From Coniella vitis (taxonomy: Eukaryota > Ascomycota > Sordariomycetes > Diaporthales > Schizoparmaceae), in NCBI GenBank assembly GCA_011317545.1, contig WUJK01000009.1, positions 372,001 to 436,000 of the forward strand: 64,000 nt of DNA. The letters run 5' to 3'. The position numbers and the translations under genes are program-made. The notes beneath the pieces were generated by a model, which was not told the DNA's origin, searched no databases, and saw only the letters and a program-made list of their open reading frames with translations. Shown piece after piece: positions 23,801 through 38,495 of the stretch (the first letter of the stretch is position 1; each line of letters starts with the position of its first letter).

Positions 23801-26240
23801 GAATACCTCGATAAGAATATTAAGAAAGGATATATATAACTATCGTATTTACTAGTAGGATATCTAATCCTATTTATACCTAAGAAAAACGGTAAATTAT
23901 AACTATACGTTAACTATAGATAACTTAACGATATTACTATTAAGAACCGGTACTTATTACCCCTATTTAAAAAATTTAGAGATAGACTTAAGGGAGTATA
24001 ATAGTTTATAGTATTCGACCTTAAGGAAGGTTATTATTATATCCGTATTAAAGAAAGCGATATATAGAAAATAGTATTTAGAATACGCTACGGTTACTAC
24101 GAGTATACCGTAATACCTTTCGGACTTACTAATATACTAGTATCTTTCTAGGAGATAATTAATTATATTCTATACGAATACCTCGATATCTATATAATCG
24201 TATACCTCGACGATATTTTAATCTACTCTAAAATACTAGAAGAATATAAGAAATAAATATAAATAATTCTTTAGATACTCTAAGATAATAAGATTCTTAT
24301 AAACCCCGAGAAATATATTAGAATATATAAGAAGTTAATTACCTCGGATATACTATTATATTAGGAAATATACGAATATAAAAAGATAAAGTATAAGTAG
24401 TTAGGGATTAGCTTATACCCTAGAACGTTAGGGACGTTAGAGCCTTCCTAAGCTATACTAACTTTTACCGGTAATTTATTAAGAATTATAATAATATCGT
24501 AGTACTACTTACGGAACTTATACGAAAAGATATTACCTTCGATTAGAAGGATAAGGTATAGCAGGCCTTTAATATAATTAAAGATATAGTTACCTCGGAA
24601 CCTATCTTAGTCGAAGCAGATTAAGATAAAATCTTCGAAATCGAAATAAACGTATTAATATATATAATCGGCGGATAATTAGGTTAACGAGATAACTAAG
24701 AACGACTATAGATAATTAGCAACTTTAGTAAGAAACTAAATAGACTAGAGCTTAATTATAGTATACTAGATTAAGAACTTATAGTAATAGTAGAAGCCTT
24801 TAGGGAATAGCGATACTACCTTATCGGCGCGAAATAGCAAATTCTTATATATATAGACTATAAGAACCTTTAAGTATTTACCTCGATAAAGCAATTTAAT
24901 AAACGATAAGTTAGATAATATAAGTTCTTATTAGAATTCGACTTTAAAATTATCTACTATAAAGGTAAAGAAAACGAACGAATAAACGCCCTTAGCCGAC
25001 GAGTAGATTATAAAGATATTAATAATAAAGAATAAGACTTTATAATAATCTTTAAGGAAGACTCGGACGGAAACCTTATAATACTATTAGAAGTAAGAGA
25101 ACTTAATACGATACTTAGAATCGTAGGAAAAATATATAACTTTAGTAATATAACGAAAGACGATAAAAAGAATTATATTAAAGTAGTATACGAATCCCTA
25201 GTATACGGATATTAAGGAATTAAAGCTATCTACGAACGAATTAAATAGTACTAAAACCCCTTTAAGCATAAATAGCTAATAGAAGAAGTTATTAGCGAAT
25301 ATAATATATATAAGAAAAATAAGGTAGACCGATATAAGCCTTACGGATTATTAAAACCCCTATAAGTACCTATAGTATTATAATAATTAACTAGCTTAGA
25401 CTTTATCGTTAAGCTATTAATCTTACGAGAACCCTTAACTAAGGCTTCCTATAATAGTATCTTAGTAGTAGTTTATAGATTAACGAAATACGCCTACTTT
25501 CTACCTTACTTAGAAAGTAACGATATAATAAACCTCGCCTATATATTTATTAGAAATATTATCGTATAATACGGAACCCCCTAGAAACTTATCTTAGATA
25601 GAGGAAGTATATTTATATTATACTTTTAGACCTCTCTATTTAAATACCTCGGGACGAAATAGAAGTTATCTATAGCTTACTATCCCTAGTTAAACGGATA
25701 AATAGAAAGAGTTAATTAGATCCTCGAATAATACCTTAGATACTATATTAACTATTAATAAGATAATTAGGTTAAACTCCTACCTATAATATAGTTCGCT
25801 AATAATAGCGTAACTATATCTATAATACGAATATTACTATTCGAAGTACTCTATAGAAGATAGCCTATAGCTTACCTCGAAGAAATCCTAGGCGGAATTA
25901 TACCCGCGGTATAAGATATAACTCGAAGAATTAAGGAACTTTAGTTAGAACTTAGGAAAATACTTATAGAAGTATTAGAGAGAATAAAAAATTACGCTAA
26001 CCGGAAAAGAATTAAGAGATTAATCCTATAGAAGGGAGATAAAGTTTACCTATATTATATAAATATTAAAACTAAGCGACCCTTTAATAAACTCGATTAT
26101 AAAGAAACTTAGACCCTTCGAAATTAAGAATAAAATTTCGGACCTTAACTATAAACTTAAACTACCCCTAAATATAAAGATATACCTAGTTTTTTATATC
26201 TTACTCCTCGAACTAGTACTAGAGAATATACCTATCGAAA
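20840..26240 (+). pseudogene. gag-pol remnant of element 2
   Basis: Gag occupies about 20840-21600, with a zinc knuckle at 21748-21795 (CYNYSKIGYFV). Protease-like sequence lies at about 22910-23230. RT lies at about 23760-24300 and still reads YLDDILIYS at 24198-24230, so the catalytic aspartates survive. RNase H lies at about 24620-25020 and integrase at about 25140-25900, followed by a chromo/SH3-like tail. Many TAA/TAG stops abolish function. Confidence 0.85.
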
Positions 26241-26544
26241 AATTATTTAAACTCGAAGAATAATAAGAATTAGAATATAAAGTTAAGAAAATTATTAACG
26301 AAAAAGCTAAAACGCTACTTATTAAATAGAAAGGCTACCTAGATAGCGAAAATACTTAGGAACCTATTAGTAACCTTAGAAACTATTAGTAAGCAATTAA
26401 TAAATAAAGAAAAATATACCTAGAATAACTTAGAAGATTAATAGAAGGATATATATACCGTAGACTAGGTCCTAAATTACGAACTAAAGGCCCTAATACC
26501 CTATAAATCCCTAATTAGAAAATTAAACGGAAATAACGGAGAAA

Positions 26545-26890
26545 CCCTAGATTAATTAAAATCCTTTAACGTAGTAGTTATAAAACCCTTAGGTAATAGG
26601 CCTTTAGGAACGGTCGGCTCTATAGGACGATATTTAGCCTCAGCGGCTAAACGCTCTTTCTCTACCTCCTTACGCTCTATACGATTAAGGTCTTCCGGAT
26701 TAGATAAATTATAACGAATAGTATATACTATCCGCTCCCGCTATATCTTTTTCTACTTACGTAAGCGTATTAATTTATCTTCTAACTCCTCGATCTTATC
26801 CTCTAACTTTTAATATTACGAAGAAATATATAGAAGATCGGTAGAATTAGTCGTCTCTAAAATATCGTAATACGAAAGTTTCAGACATAT
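26545..26890 (-). pseudogene. Antisense accessory ORF between pol and 3' LTR of element 2
   Basis: Reads opposite to gag-pol. Carries a charged coiled-coil segment (KLEDKIEELEDKLIRLRK), a TIRYNL block, an EKERLAAEA block, then P.GLLPKGFITTTL.DFN. The same ordered blocks occur in element 4, also antisense to its pol (62095-62365). Stops are TAA/TAG. Function unknown; the start is not determined. Confidence 0.55.
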
Positions 26891-27183
26891 ATACTCGGTG
26901 CAATACGAAGAATTACTAGGGGAAACTTAATAAGAAGTTTTACCCTTAGAATCGTAATAGGAATAGGGATATATCTCGAAAGCGTTCGAAAGAATAATTA
27001 AGTATAAGGATAACTTCTATTTAGCAGAATTAGACCTTAGATTTATCGAACGAGGCTTTATAATACGCGAAGACGACGATATAACGAATTAGGAAAGTAT
27101 AATCCGAAGTAAGAATATTAGGTAGGACTACTTATAGAAATAACTATAATCTTTAGGGATAAAGACCGATAGAAGGGAGATAA

Positions 27184-27650
27184 TATTATAATCTACGATT
27201 ATATAGGTTATAGGAATAAGCTAACGTAATATAATATTAGAAGTCGGAACTATAACGGACTAATAAGATCTCTTATATAAATATTAGGATACTTAGGATA
27301 ATATAATTAGGGTTAGGGTTCTAATAGTTATACGATCGATAGAATCGATATCGATCGTATCGACTAGTATATTATAAATCGATAGAATCGATATCGATTA
27401 TATCGACCTACCTAAATAATAGAAGGATATAAGGATAGGAGTTTACGGCTTAATATTAGATAATTTCCTTATAGTCTTTAGTTATAAATCTAAGTAATAT
27501 TTTATATAATAGGGTAATCCCTCTTAATCACTTATAATACTTAATATTGCTCGATAATGTACGAAGACTTAAAGGTAATACTTCCCTATCCTACTAATAT
27601 ATAACTTATAGGTACTTCCAGAATCAGGGATTCAGGTAAGGATTATTATA
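27184..27650 (+). repeat. 3' LTR of element 2 (467 bp)
   Basis: Same length and module as the 5' LTR; ends at the second CGTAC duplication. Confidence 0.93.
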
Positions 27651-27708
27651 CGTACTTCCTCTATTATTAATTAAGAATTCTTATATAATACTCGCGTAAC
27701 GAAGCGTA

Positions 27709-27827
27709 TATTAGGGTTTTAATAGGCAAAGTAATAGGATATAAGAAAGCATCTAATAAGTAGGATCTTAGCAGTATTCGAGATATATTTTCAATAAGGT
27801 TATATTCAGAAATTAAACTAAACTTAG
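27709..27827 (-). repeat. Distal part of the 3' LTR of element E
   Basis: Matches the inner half of the LTR at 47827-48065. Broken at CTAAG (27823-27827) by the left TRIM. Confidence 0.88.
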
Positions 27828-28359
27828 TATAACGGGCTGGCCCCTATAGGGCTCTAGGAATTAACTAGCGTTCCTACGGCCGTCTCCGATATATATACGG
27901 AACCCTTCGCTTAAGCGGTTAAAGCAAAAGGTATATAATCTTCTAAATACGTTTTAGAAGATCTAGTTAACTTATTAGGTACGTCGGGCGAAGGTAATAT
28001 TATAGGTGGGCCTATAATATTACCTCCCTTCTCTCCCTCTAATAATATCGGACCCCTAAAGCTTACCCGCGATATTACTTTATAAGCCGAAGTTTATACA
28101 GAAGGGGTATCTAAGACTTTTAGCACTCTATAGCTCGAACTTATAACCTTAGGATATTTAGAAGATATATAACGGGCTAGCCCTTATAGAGCTCTAGGAA
28201 TTAACTAGCGTTCCTACGGCCGTCTCTAACGTACGTATAGAACCCTTTGCTTAAGCGGTTAAGGTAAAAGGTATATAATCTTCTAAATACGTTCTAGAAG
28301 ATCTAATTAACTTATTAGGTACGTCGGGCGAAGGCAATATTACAGGTAGGCCTATAATA
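27828..28359 (-). mobile_element. Left TRIM-like miniature LTR element (532 bp)
   Basis: Two 192-bp direct repeats (27828-28019, 28168-28359) flank a 148-bp internal part with no coding capacity. In element orientation the LTR starts TATTATAGGCC and ends CGTTATA. The internal part has a B-box-like GTTCGAGC (28133-28140 on the opposite strand) near the 5' LTR, where a primer-binding site would lie, and a purine tract (agggagagaagggaggtaa) before the 3' LTR. Flanks in element orientation are AAGCC (5') and CTAAG (3'), which do not match each other. Confidence 0.88.
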
Positions 28360-30545
28360 GGCTTATTAATATTATTTATATTATCTATTTTAATAATATT
28401 TTGATTTTTAGTAAGGACCCTATAATATATATATAAGGTATTCGTAGGGTATTTAAGCAATTATATAAATAGAAGTTATATATTAATCTTAAAAAATATA
28501 AATTTAATATATTAAAAGTTAAATTTCTAGGTTTCGTTATTACTCCTAAGGGAATTAGTATAAAACGTAGTAGAGTCGCTACTATTAAGTAATAGCCCGA
28601 GCCTATATATATTAAAGATATCTAAGTATTCTTAGGTTTTACTAGTTTTTATAAGCGTTTATTCGAAATTATTCTCGTATTACTATACATTTAACATAGC
28701 TTTTATACGGTAAGTATATTAGTACTTTTATTCTTAATTTTAATAGCATCTTATATTCCGAACGTTATATACTCGTTTTACTATTATTCTATTATTACGC
28801 TATTTTAATCCTACTTTGCTAATATATATAGAAATAGATACGTTTTAATAAGCTATTAGAGCTATTTTATTATAATTATTCGATATAGTTTAGTATCCTA
28901 TTACTTTTCGCTCTAAGAAGTTAACTCTAGTTAAAGCACGTTATAATATAGGGGATTAGGAACTCCTTACTATTATTAATATAGCGTTAAACTAGCGTTA
29001 ATACCTCTTATATATATAAACCCTAGTTATTATTAAGATAGATTATTTAAATTAGAGTTTTAAGGAAATAAAAAGATAGCTATTAGTAAGGTAAGTATAA
29101 TAGTTATAGCTTTTAAATAACTATAACTTTACTATTATTTATTAACCTAGTCGATTAAATCCTATAGATGGACTATTATAGCGTCCTAACTATTATAGTA
29201 GCGTAAAAGCTAATAAGGAGCTACGTATACCTAGCGATTTTATTATATAAGTATCTAAAGACCTAGTATAATTAAAATAGACTTATCGAGATAATAAACT
29301 AAATACTAGAGAGGTATAGTTTATTATAGGATTAGTAATTTCTTATTTATAGATAAGCTACAAATATATAATCTTAGAGTATATTTTGGATAACCTAAGT
29401 AGCACTATCTCGTTATTAGACGGAGGAGGTAGTATTTATAAGACTAGATCTAGGAATTTTATCCCGTATAGGTTACTAAGTTGCTTAGAAATAGCGGTAA
29501 AGTATATAGGACGGAGAGCTTACTTTTTAATAATATATACTCTCGGATAGAGATTAAGAACCTTTAAGCGAAGTTATTAGATTATATAATCCGAGCTTAA
29601 ACTATACGTTAGTTCTATAATTTACCTGCTTAGAAGTAGGCTTTATAACCTTATTATCCTTCCGCGTATATAGCCTTAACATATTACGGTAATAGCTATA
29701 TAGCTAGATAAACCTCTCTATATCGAGGTTAAAAATATATAATAGAACGATCTATTTATAGTATCTAGTAAATAGAAAGTATATAGAATCCGTATAAGAA
29801 ATATATAGAATACTTAATATAGATTCTTAATAATAAAGGACTAACTTTATATACCTTAGGTACCTATACTTCGGAGGGAATTATTATTAATATACTATAA
29901 TAATATAATCGTAGGTTATTTCGGCTTTAATAAATCTTATAAGTTACTTAAACGCTATTACTTTTAGCCTTCTATACGTAAGGATATAAGATAATATATT
30001 AATACTTATATAGTTTATTAATAAGCTAAAGCTATAGCTTACTAGCCTTATAGCTTATTAGTAGTATTACCGGTACCTATACGCCCTTAGTAGGAAATTT
30101 CGATAGATTTTATTACTAAATTACTAGTATCTATAGGAAGCAACGGAAAAGCCTATAATTTAGTTCTAATTATTATAAATCGCTATATAAAATATAGACT
30201 ATATATACTAACTATAACTCGACTTATAAGTAGCGGACTCGTAGACTTAGTTATACGATATATATTTTAATTTTTTAGAATACTAGATAGAATTATTTCT
30301 AACAGAGGAAGTCTATTTATAAGTATCTTTTGGAGTTCCTTTTGCTATTATTTAGCGATAAAGCGGCGTTTTAGTACTATAATATACCCGTAAACGGATA
30401 GTTAAACGGAACGCCTAAATTAAACTTTAGAACTTTACTTACGTATATATTATAATATTAAATAAGCAGATTAGGCGTAACGTTTACCTATAGCTTAATC
30501 TACTTATAATAACGCGCTATATTTATTAACTTCTTTATTACCTGC
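28360..30545 (+). pseudogene. Element E pol remnant: RT C-terminal part, RNase H, integrase (inverted segment)
   Basis: Begins inside RT: the frame reads IIYF-NN-ILIFSKDP at about 28372-28420, the YxDD active-site region with Asp changed to Asn as RIP would do. RT thumb (FLGFVITPKGISIKRSR) and RNase H (about 28840-29050, YPITFRSKKLT) follow. The integrase region includes QQAKAIAYQPYSLL and the core SIDFITKLL...NGKAYNLVLIIINRY. The reading is broken at TSLLPA by element D (TSD CTGC at 30542-30545) and resumes at 42352. Confidence 0.85.
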
Positions 30546-30954
30546 TATTCTAGGGCTTAGTATAAAGCGTTTATTTAACTATAGTGCCTAGCAAAAACTA
30601 GCTATATTAGGCTTAAGGCCCCTTTAGAAGTAGTTAATAATAAATATACTTTTTCCTCGTTCTAATCTAACCCCTATAGGGCTTATTTCTATAGCCTTTA
30701 GCTTAGAATAGCTTTAAAGTAGTATCTATTCCTTTTAAATCCTTATAAAGCTAACTCCCTTTAACTCGAATACTCTAAGGGATTAGCTATATCTCTTATA
30801 TACTCTTTTTCGTATATCCTATAAGCGCTTAAGCGTTATCTAGCCTCTAATTAGAAGCTATAGATAAACGAGGAGGTCTAATTAAGGTAGCTAGTAATTA
30901 TTTATCGCCTTATTAACCGACTATTTTTACTATTTTAGTACCTTATCTAGCTTA
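30546..30954 (+). repeat. 5' LTR of element D (409 bp)
   Basis: Starts TATTCTAGGGCTTA and ends TATCTAGCTTA; length equals that of the 3' copy. Confidence 0.92.
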
Positions 30955-31699
30955 TTTAATAATCCGTATAAGGAGTATTTATTATTATAAGGTAATTCGT
31001 AGTTAGAGCTGGTCTTTCGATTAGAATCTATCGAGAAATTAAGAAAGCTAGTATTATTAATTATCTAAACTTAAGAGCTATACCTCCGTTACTTATATAG
31101 CTAATAGATTAAATAATCTACTCTAATTAGAGACTTCTAAGCCGATAACCGGTATTATTAGGCGATTATTACTGGAAATACGTTATATACTATTATAGCG
31201 ATTACCGATATTACTTATCTAGAGTAAATCGCTTCGAAAGGCCCTATATATCTATATAGGGATTCCGAGGTAATAAAGGCTATATAAGGCGGTATTTTAA
31301 TTATTTCCTTTCCTTTATTATATTACCCGATCGATTCTTTCCTAATTAGGGTATAAGTTACTAATTAAAGATAAGATATATAAGAGAGAAGTATAAAAGC
31401 GAGAAAGAAGCGGTATAAATAGTAACGAAAGGGACCTAGTTAGAGAGTAATAATATACGCTCGAGCCGTTCTATTACCGGCTATTAGAAATAGCTAAAGC
31501 TATAGAATATCGTAGTTTATAGGTTTCCGGTTCTAATTAGAGATTACCTAATCTAAATAAACCGGAATCTATTAATTTATAATACCCTATACTAAAGTTC
31601 TCTATAACTTAAAAGTAATCGAGTAGTTTATTAGTAATAATAAAACCTAACCTTTACTAAGATTATTATAGCTTTATATATTTATATACCTCTTACTTC

Positions 31700-34600
31700 C
31701 CTTATTCTATTTTAATAAGTACCTATTATTTCTTTAAGCTCTAATTATAAGCTATAAGAGTTAGATTCGTCCGTTTAGATAATTCGATACTCTAAACGGT
31801 CCTTAAGAAGATATAAGATAGCTTTATTAATTAGCCCTACCCCCTTATAGGAGTTTACCTCCGTTATAACCCCTATTTCGATTACCCCCTTTTTAACCGG
31901 TTCCTAAGCTTATCTCGTTACTACTTTCTTACCGATTAATCTTAATATACTTAAAGCTTTAGGCCTTTAAATCTTTAATAAATATAATATTACCTCCTAT
32001 CTCGAATAATTAGATAATATCGGGAAAGCTTATAGCCTTACTAAAAGTATAAGGCTTATACTTATATATAGCTTCTACGAGAATACTATTCTAGAAGAGT
32101 AGCTTCGGAGATATATAGAAGGCTATATAACTTAGTCTAATTAGAAAGATAAGCTAAAAGAAGTATTTAGAGCTTAGGATAATAAGTATATATTTACGCC
32201 TTAAAATAAACTTAATACTATCGTTTATTATACCTTTACTAGGGATCCTAATAAGCTCCTATCTCTAATCTAGGATTATAACTATTATCTACGCTATATA
32301 AATAAGTTTAAGATATATCCTACCTCTAAGTTCTATTAGAAGTTAGTTATATAATAGATTAAGCGGCTAAAAAGTAAGTATTAAGTTAACTAAGCTTAGA
32401 TTAACTTATATCTCTGGAAAGACTTAGAGCTATTATTAAGGAGTATCCTTAACGAATCTTATAATAAAAACTTATAGAATAATAAAGCTCTTAGCTATAT
32501 ACGCTATATTCCGCCTATATCTACTACCGCTCTAAAACCTAAATATAATTAAAAAACCGTTTAGCTATTACTATTAAGCCCTAATTAGAAGCCTAGCTAT
32601 ACCCGTATTATTTACCTTATCCCTTTTAGTAAGGAAATTATATATTAAATGCTTTTTATTAAGCTACTAGCCGTTAAGCCGTCTCCTTAGATCGATAAGA
32701 TTACTAACCTTATCCGCTAGATAGCTAAACTTTAGCTATAATCTCTCCGTTAAAACTAGGACTTTAAGTAATAGATAAAAGAGCGATTATATAATTAGAA
32801 TCGTTTTACCCTTTAGCTCCCTCCTATTAGATAACTAGAGCTCGATTAAGCTAATAACCTCTATAAGGTTAATGCTCTCGAAAGTAAATATAGAAAGGAA
32901 GTACTCTTCGAATATACTATAGCTATATAATATCTAAGTATTCTACTTATAAGTACCCTTTATTATAGAGATTAATAGATATTAGTATTATTTTCGCTAA
33001 AAGGCTAGAGGATATTATCTTCTACCTAGGTAATATTACGGATATAGATACTAAAGAAGCCGAGATTCTAGACCTAAGGCTTTTATATTAATACTATAAT
33101 TAGAAAGATATTAATATTATTAACTTTACCTTAAGCCGTTATAAGTTCCTATTATAAAAGAATATTAAGCGGCTAGTTATCGAGAGGTATTATAAGCTAA
33201 TATAATTAAACCCCTAATATAAAGGTAATCTATTACTTATAGCTCCTAAAAGACTATTTAATACTAGTAATAACCTCTAATTAGTAGGTAATACTAATAT
33301 AATTATAATATAGGCTAGTTTAGATTATATATTATTAAGCTACCGGGTAGATTATTTAGTTAACTCTCTCTAAAGGCTTTAAATTAATACGTTAGCTATT
33401 AGTAATAGTAAAGCTCGACTTCGAAACTAGCATATTCCTTATTAGCCTATTAGTAAAGATAAGCTCTAAACTAAACTTAAAAAGAACCGATAAAGCTTTA
33501 ATCCTTCGTATAAATAAATAATCCGTTTTTAGGAGATTATAGAAAAGACTCCTCTGCCTACCGGGTAAACTTCGTATATTATATAGGATTCCTACTAATA
33601 ATCTAGCTTTATAGAGATCTTAGACTCTAAATAAACGATAAAGGATATTATCGACCTAAAAGCTTCCTCGAAATCTAGCCGGAAGAAGGAAAAGCCCGCC
33701 CCTTTAATCTTAGCCCTTAAAAGGGTAATTTATATTATCTTAGGAGATACCGTTCGAATTAAAACTAAGGACCTTATTTAACTTAGTAATATAGGCCGCT
33801 ATATAGGACTTTACTTATAAAGCGTTTTAAAAGGATCGAAAGGTATTAAAACGATCCCCTTTAAGCCGATTCCGGCTTCCGAAGACTTATAAACTAGATA
33901 GATATATATTAGCGGAGTTAACGTCTTATTATTATAAGTTAATAGTAACTTTTTTAAATCTATACCTTAATCTTTAAGCTCTAATTAAATATCGGAAAGC
34001 GCTTTAGAATCGTTTACTTACCGTTCGGTTATTAAGGTCCCCTTCAAACCTTTAGATAATATTCTAGCCTTTCCTAGTTATCTAGATATTATCGTATAGC
34101 TCCCTATTATTAATAGCTTCGGGATTAAGTAATATTAAATTAACTCCTTATCTACCTCTAAATAGAATATTATAAATAGAGGCTTAGTATCTTTACCTTA
34201 TTTAACTATTCGGATAGGCTTTAATAGCTTATCTCTAAGGCTTATATTACTTAATATTAGGGTAGAGTTTAATATTCTTCTCCTTAGTTACCTCTATATA
34301 AATTAACTTAGCTATATACCTATTATTAGCGTTTCCTCTATAGTATATAGTAGTATAGCTATAGAAATTATAGGAGTTATAGAGTAATAGCTTTATTTTA
34401 AAGGTATTAAAGGCTTAATAATCTTCTTCGTAGTCGATAATATAGCTATATAAACTTCTAGTAATATCTTACTTAGGATACCTTTCTTTCTTTTTATAGG
34501 TCTATCCTTTATATAGGTATTAGAAGCTTTAGTTATAGATTTAAAGCTTAGCGACTTTCGGTTAACTTATAGCCTTAGGATAAAGGACTAGAAGCCCTTT

Positions 34601-37600
34601 AAGGTAACCCTAGAATCGGATTCCTATATATTATCCCGTTATTTATCTACGAAAAATTAGTAGCTATCTCTAATTAGGGATATCCTAAGGTTAGCTTATT
34701 ATAAGTCCCTTAATCTATTCGAGAAATACTAGATAAAGGGGATAAGGTTCTCGCTTCTTTCTCCCCTAATTCTAATAAGGATCTTAAGACCCTTTTAAGT
34801 ATTATTATACTTTAAATTAGTATAATAAAGGCTTATTTATCGCTTCTAGGTACTAATTAGACTTATATTTATAAGTTTTATATACCGATTCGAGCTTTAG
34901 AGGTTATTAAGCCTAAAATTATATAATTAGTTAGAAGGATTACGACTTTAGCTAAACGAGTTATAGATAAAATTAAGCCCGTCGATAACTTTCCCTTTAA
35001 CGGATTAATACCTAAAGGAAACCTTAATTAAAAGTAATAGTAAAAGGTAAAGGTCCTTACTAGCCGCGGGAAAATCCCTCTTTTAAAATTCGATAATTAG
35101 ATTAAGCCGAAGTTCTCTAATATCGAAAAGGGATCCTATCTAATAAAGGCTAGGCTTAAGGGCTTACTTAGGGAAAACTATAAAGGCCTTCCTAAAGCTA
35201 AGAAGGAAATATTCGTTTACCTATTATTTACTAGAGAAGCCTTATTAGGCTAGGAATAGAAGTATACTAATAAGATTATTCCTAAAGTTACCCCTTTATA
35301 GGAGATCCGAATTATCCTATATAGCGCTTTTTAGTCTAAGTTAACTATTATTCTAAAAGCCCTATATCCGATTGTAGTTAAAATACTTAAGGAAAGGTAT
35401 AATAAGACCGTTATCGAGGAATCTTATACCTCCTACCGTAATAACTAGTTTTTAATTAAGAAGAAGGATAATAAGTACCGGCTTATTAATAACGCTTAAG
35501 GTTATAATATATTTACGATTAGAGATACTAATATCCCCCTAGGAGCTAAGGAGTTTACTAAAGAGTTTAGGATATATAAAGTATTATTATTATTAGATTT
35601 CTTCTCTAACTATAATTAAATTACTTTAAATAAAGCTAGCCGCGATATAACTATATTCTTTATATCTATTAGTCTATTTAGGCTTATTACGCTTCCTTAA
35701 AGCGCTATTAACTTAGTTACCTAGTTTATATAAGTTATAATTAGACTCCTATATAATCTAATATCGTATATTTATCGGCCGTTCCTCGATAATATCGGTA
35801 TTAAAGGGCCTAAGATTATATACGATAAGGAGGAGATATTTAGCCTATTAGGTATATACCGCTATATCGCTAAGTATATTACTAATATCGATAAAGTCCT
35901 CTATAATTACGAGTTCGCGGGAGCTATAATCTTAGCTAATAAATCTCGATAGCTTATACTATATATTAATATTATAGGTTATAAGTATAGCTCTAAAGGC
36001 CGATTACTAATTAATTCGAAAGTTTAGACTATTTTAGACTAGCCGCCTTATCGGAATATAAAAGATATAAAAGGTTTTAATAATCTTTTAAACTTTTACT
36101 ATATTTAGGTTAATTATATCGTTTAAAAATAAAAGCCCCTAAATAACCTCCTTAAAAAAGGTATTATCTTTAGATAATCTAAGAAAGAATAAAAGGCTAT
36201 AAATACTTTAAAGCGGTTTATTATAAATTCTCCTATTCTAATTAATATTAATTATACGGATAAAGGCGAGATTATCCTTATAATCGACGCTAGGGTTAAA
36301 GGTTAGGGCGCCGCCCTTATATAAGTTTAGGACGGAGTTCGTAAAATCGCTCGTTACGATAATAGCTATTAATTAACCGTAGAGGCTATATATAATATAA
36401 CTAAAAGAGAGTATTATAAAGCTCTTATAATCCTTTAATATCTTCGGTTCTACCTTTATAATATATATTTTACTCTAGAAATTAATAGTAGTATACTAGT
36501 TTAATAGCTAAACGGGTTACCCTTAGATATACCTAGAGCTCTAATTATAAGATAGATAGGCGTTATTAAGATATTTAACTTTAAGGTCCGCTATATTCTA
36601 AGTACGAAGAATTAGGTTATTAATATACTTTCTCGTAAGCCTTATATAAAGGCAGATAAGGATAAAGCTTTTACGGAAGGTAATACTAAGGTTTAGGTCG
36701 ATATAATAATTAGATTACTTAAAGGACCTATATCTTCTCCTAATTAGATCTTAATCTTAGATATTAGGTTATTTTAGAGTAAGGATTTTAAGATTATTAC
36801 CGAGATCTATACGATAGGAAGGGTACCGAGTTCTATCCTACGCGCTAAGTATTATTATCTTAGAATTAAAGCGGTAGGTTTTTAGGTAGTTAAGCAGCTA
36901 TTATAGAAACGGGCTAATAAATACCTCCCTTAACGCTATATTATTAATAATTAGAGCTTAAAGGATAAGATTCTTCGGTAATACTACTCTTAGTTTAGCT
37001 ATAGGGGCTATAATATAACCTATTATTATATTAAATCTCTATACTTCTAAAAAGGCTTATATAAAGACGTCTCCGATACTATCGTAATATACCTTAAGTA
37101 TTTATAATCCGATATCTATTTATTTAATAATAGAGTTACTCTTATAATTCCTAATTAACCCTTCTATAAGCTTTATCTAGATATTTAGTATATACCGCCT
37201 AATAAAGGCTATACGCTATTAGTAAAGGCTTATTATAATCTTACCGGTTTTATCGTTACATAATCTCTAAAGAAAGGCTTTATAAAGGAAGTTTACGATT
37301 TCTTTATCCGGCGGATTCTCCTCGAATATAAAGCTCCGATTAAAGTTATAATTAATAAAAGACCCGAGAATAAAAACGTTTTTAAAGTATTACTCGAGAA
37401 CCTAGGTATTTATAAGGTAGTTCTCTTACTTTATAACCCTAGAGCTAATAGTATAATTAAGTAGGGATATTTCTCTATAGCTAAGATACTTCTTAAATAG
37501 CTAGGTAACCGATTAAGCTTATAGAGGAAATTACTTCTTTATATAGTCTTTATAGATAGGGTAATAATCCGAGGTTCTTATAATTATATACCCTTCTACT

Positions 37601-38495
37601 TAATCTATAGGTTTAAGCCTATTATCCCCTTAGAATCCGAGGTTCCGATATAGCGTACTTTTATCTAGAGTATTAATTAAACTTATAAGGAGGTCCTAAT
37701 AAATCGACTTTATATCCTCTTAAATAAATCCGAAGATATAAAGAGGGTAATCGTAATTATAGCCTTAGGACGGATAAAGGCTACCGATAAAGCCTTTAAA
37801 AAGGGCTACTAATATATTTAGCCTTTTATTAAGAATAATCTAATCTTAATCTTTAATAATACGAGAAAGATAAACTTTAGTACTTAGCGTAAGCTATTAT
37901 ATCGATAATAAGGACCGTTCTTCGTCTATAAGGTCTTATATAAGAATACCTATCGCCTAAGGATTCCTAATAATATTATATTACCTTAGACCTTTATATT
38001 ATACCGTTTAAAGCGCTTTATTTAAGATTATAATAGATTCTAGGAGCTAGAAGTTCCTATATTATAGGATAAATACCCGTTACTAGCTAAGGAGGCTAGT
38101 AAGCCGGTAGTCCGGCTTAGAATAGCTTTTCCCCTACCTAATTTAACTCCTTTTATTCCGCTAAGTAATACTAAGCCTAATTAGGACTTAAATACCTAGC
38201 TAGTTTATCCTCTCGGTACTTACGCTTATTCTTCCTTATTTAGTAATTCTTCGGATAGAAGCTTAGGGGAGGATAAACTAAACGGCCCTCTTATTAATAA
38301 AGCTAGCCGGCGAGAGGTAGAGGAGTAAGCTAAGGCTAATTAGAGGCTATAGAAAGTATATATTAGATCTTATCGATTAAATAACCCTCCTTTAAATTCC
38401 TAATATAATCGCTATAGGTATCTAGTTTAAGGAGGGGTTTTCGGGTATATTTATATAAGGGTTAAATATAAAATAATAGAAGGTATATAGTAAGA
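31700..38495 (+). pseudogene. gag-pol remnant of element D
   Basis: Gag-like helical sequence lies at about 31950-32600 and protease-like sequence at about 33900-34350. RT lies at about 35380-36060, with the active-site segment PFLDNIGIKGP at about 35779-35811 (FLDD with one Asp lost). RNase H follows (about 36190-36650, ILIIDARVKGQGAAL), then an integrase-like region (37150-37700, IPPNKGYTLLVKAYYNLTGF). The reading ends near 38490. Stops are almost all TAA/TAG. Domain edges are approximate. Confidence 0.8.

Larger units (their letters stand above)
20271..27650 (+). mobile_element. Element 2: complete RIP-degraded Ty3/gypsy LTR retrotransposon
   Basis: 7,380 bp between perfect CGTAC duplications (20266-20270 and 27651-27655), with two 467-bp LTRs. 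Same family and gene order as element 1, with similar coding sequence but a different central LTR module. A purine tract (agaagggagataa) precedes the 3' LTR. Somewhat less eroded than element 1. Confidence 0.95.

Noticed and set aside
20271..27650. Possibility that element 2 is still active because RT keeps YLDD
   Set aside because: Gag and pol contain many TAA/TAG codons and degraded zinc-knuckle cysteines.
27828..28359. Interpretation of the TRIM copies as SINEs because of the B-box-like motif
   Set aside because: Two full 192-bp direct repeats, a polypurine tract and 5-bp TSDs fit an LTR element better; there is no A-box or poly(A) tail.
28251..28460. 69-codon minus ORF in the RIP block
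   Set aside because: Lies across a TRIM LTR and its junction; no protein similarity and explained by the repeat.
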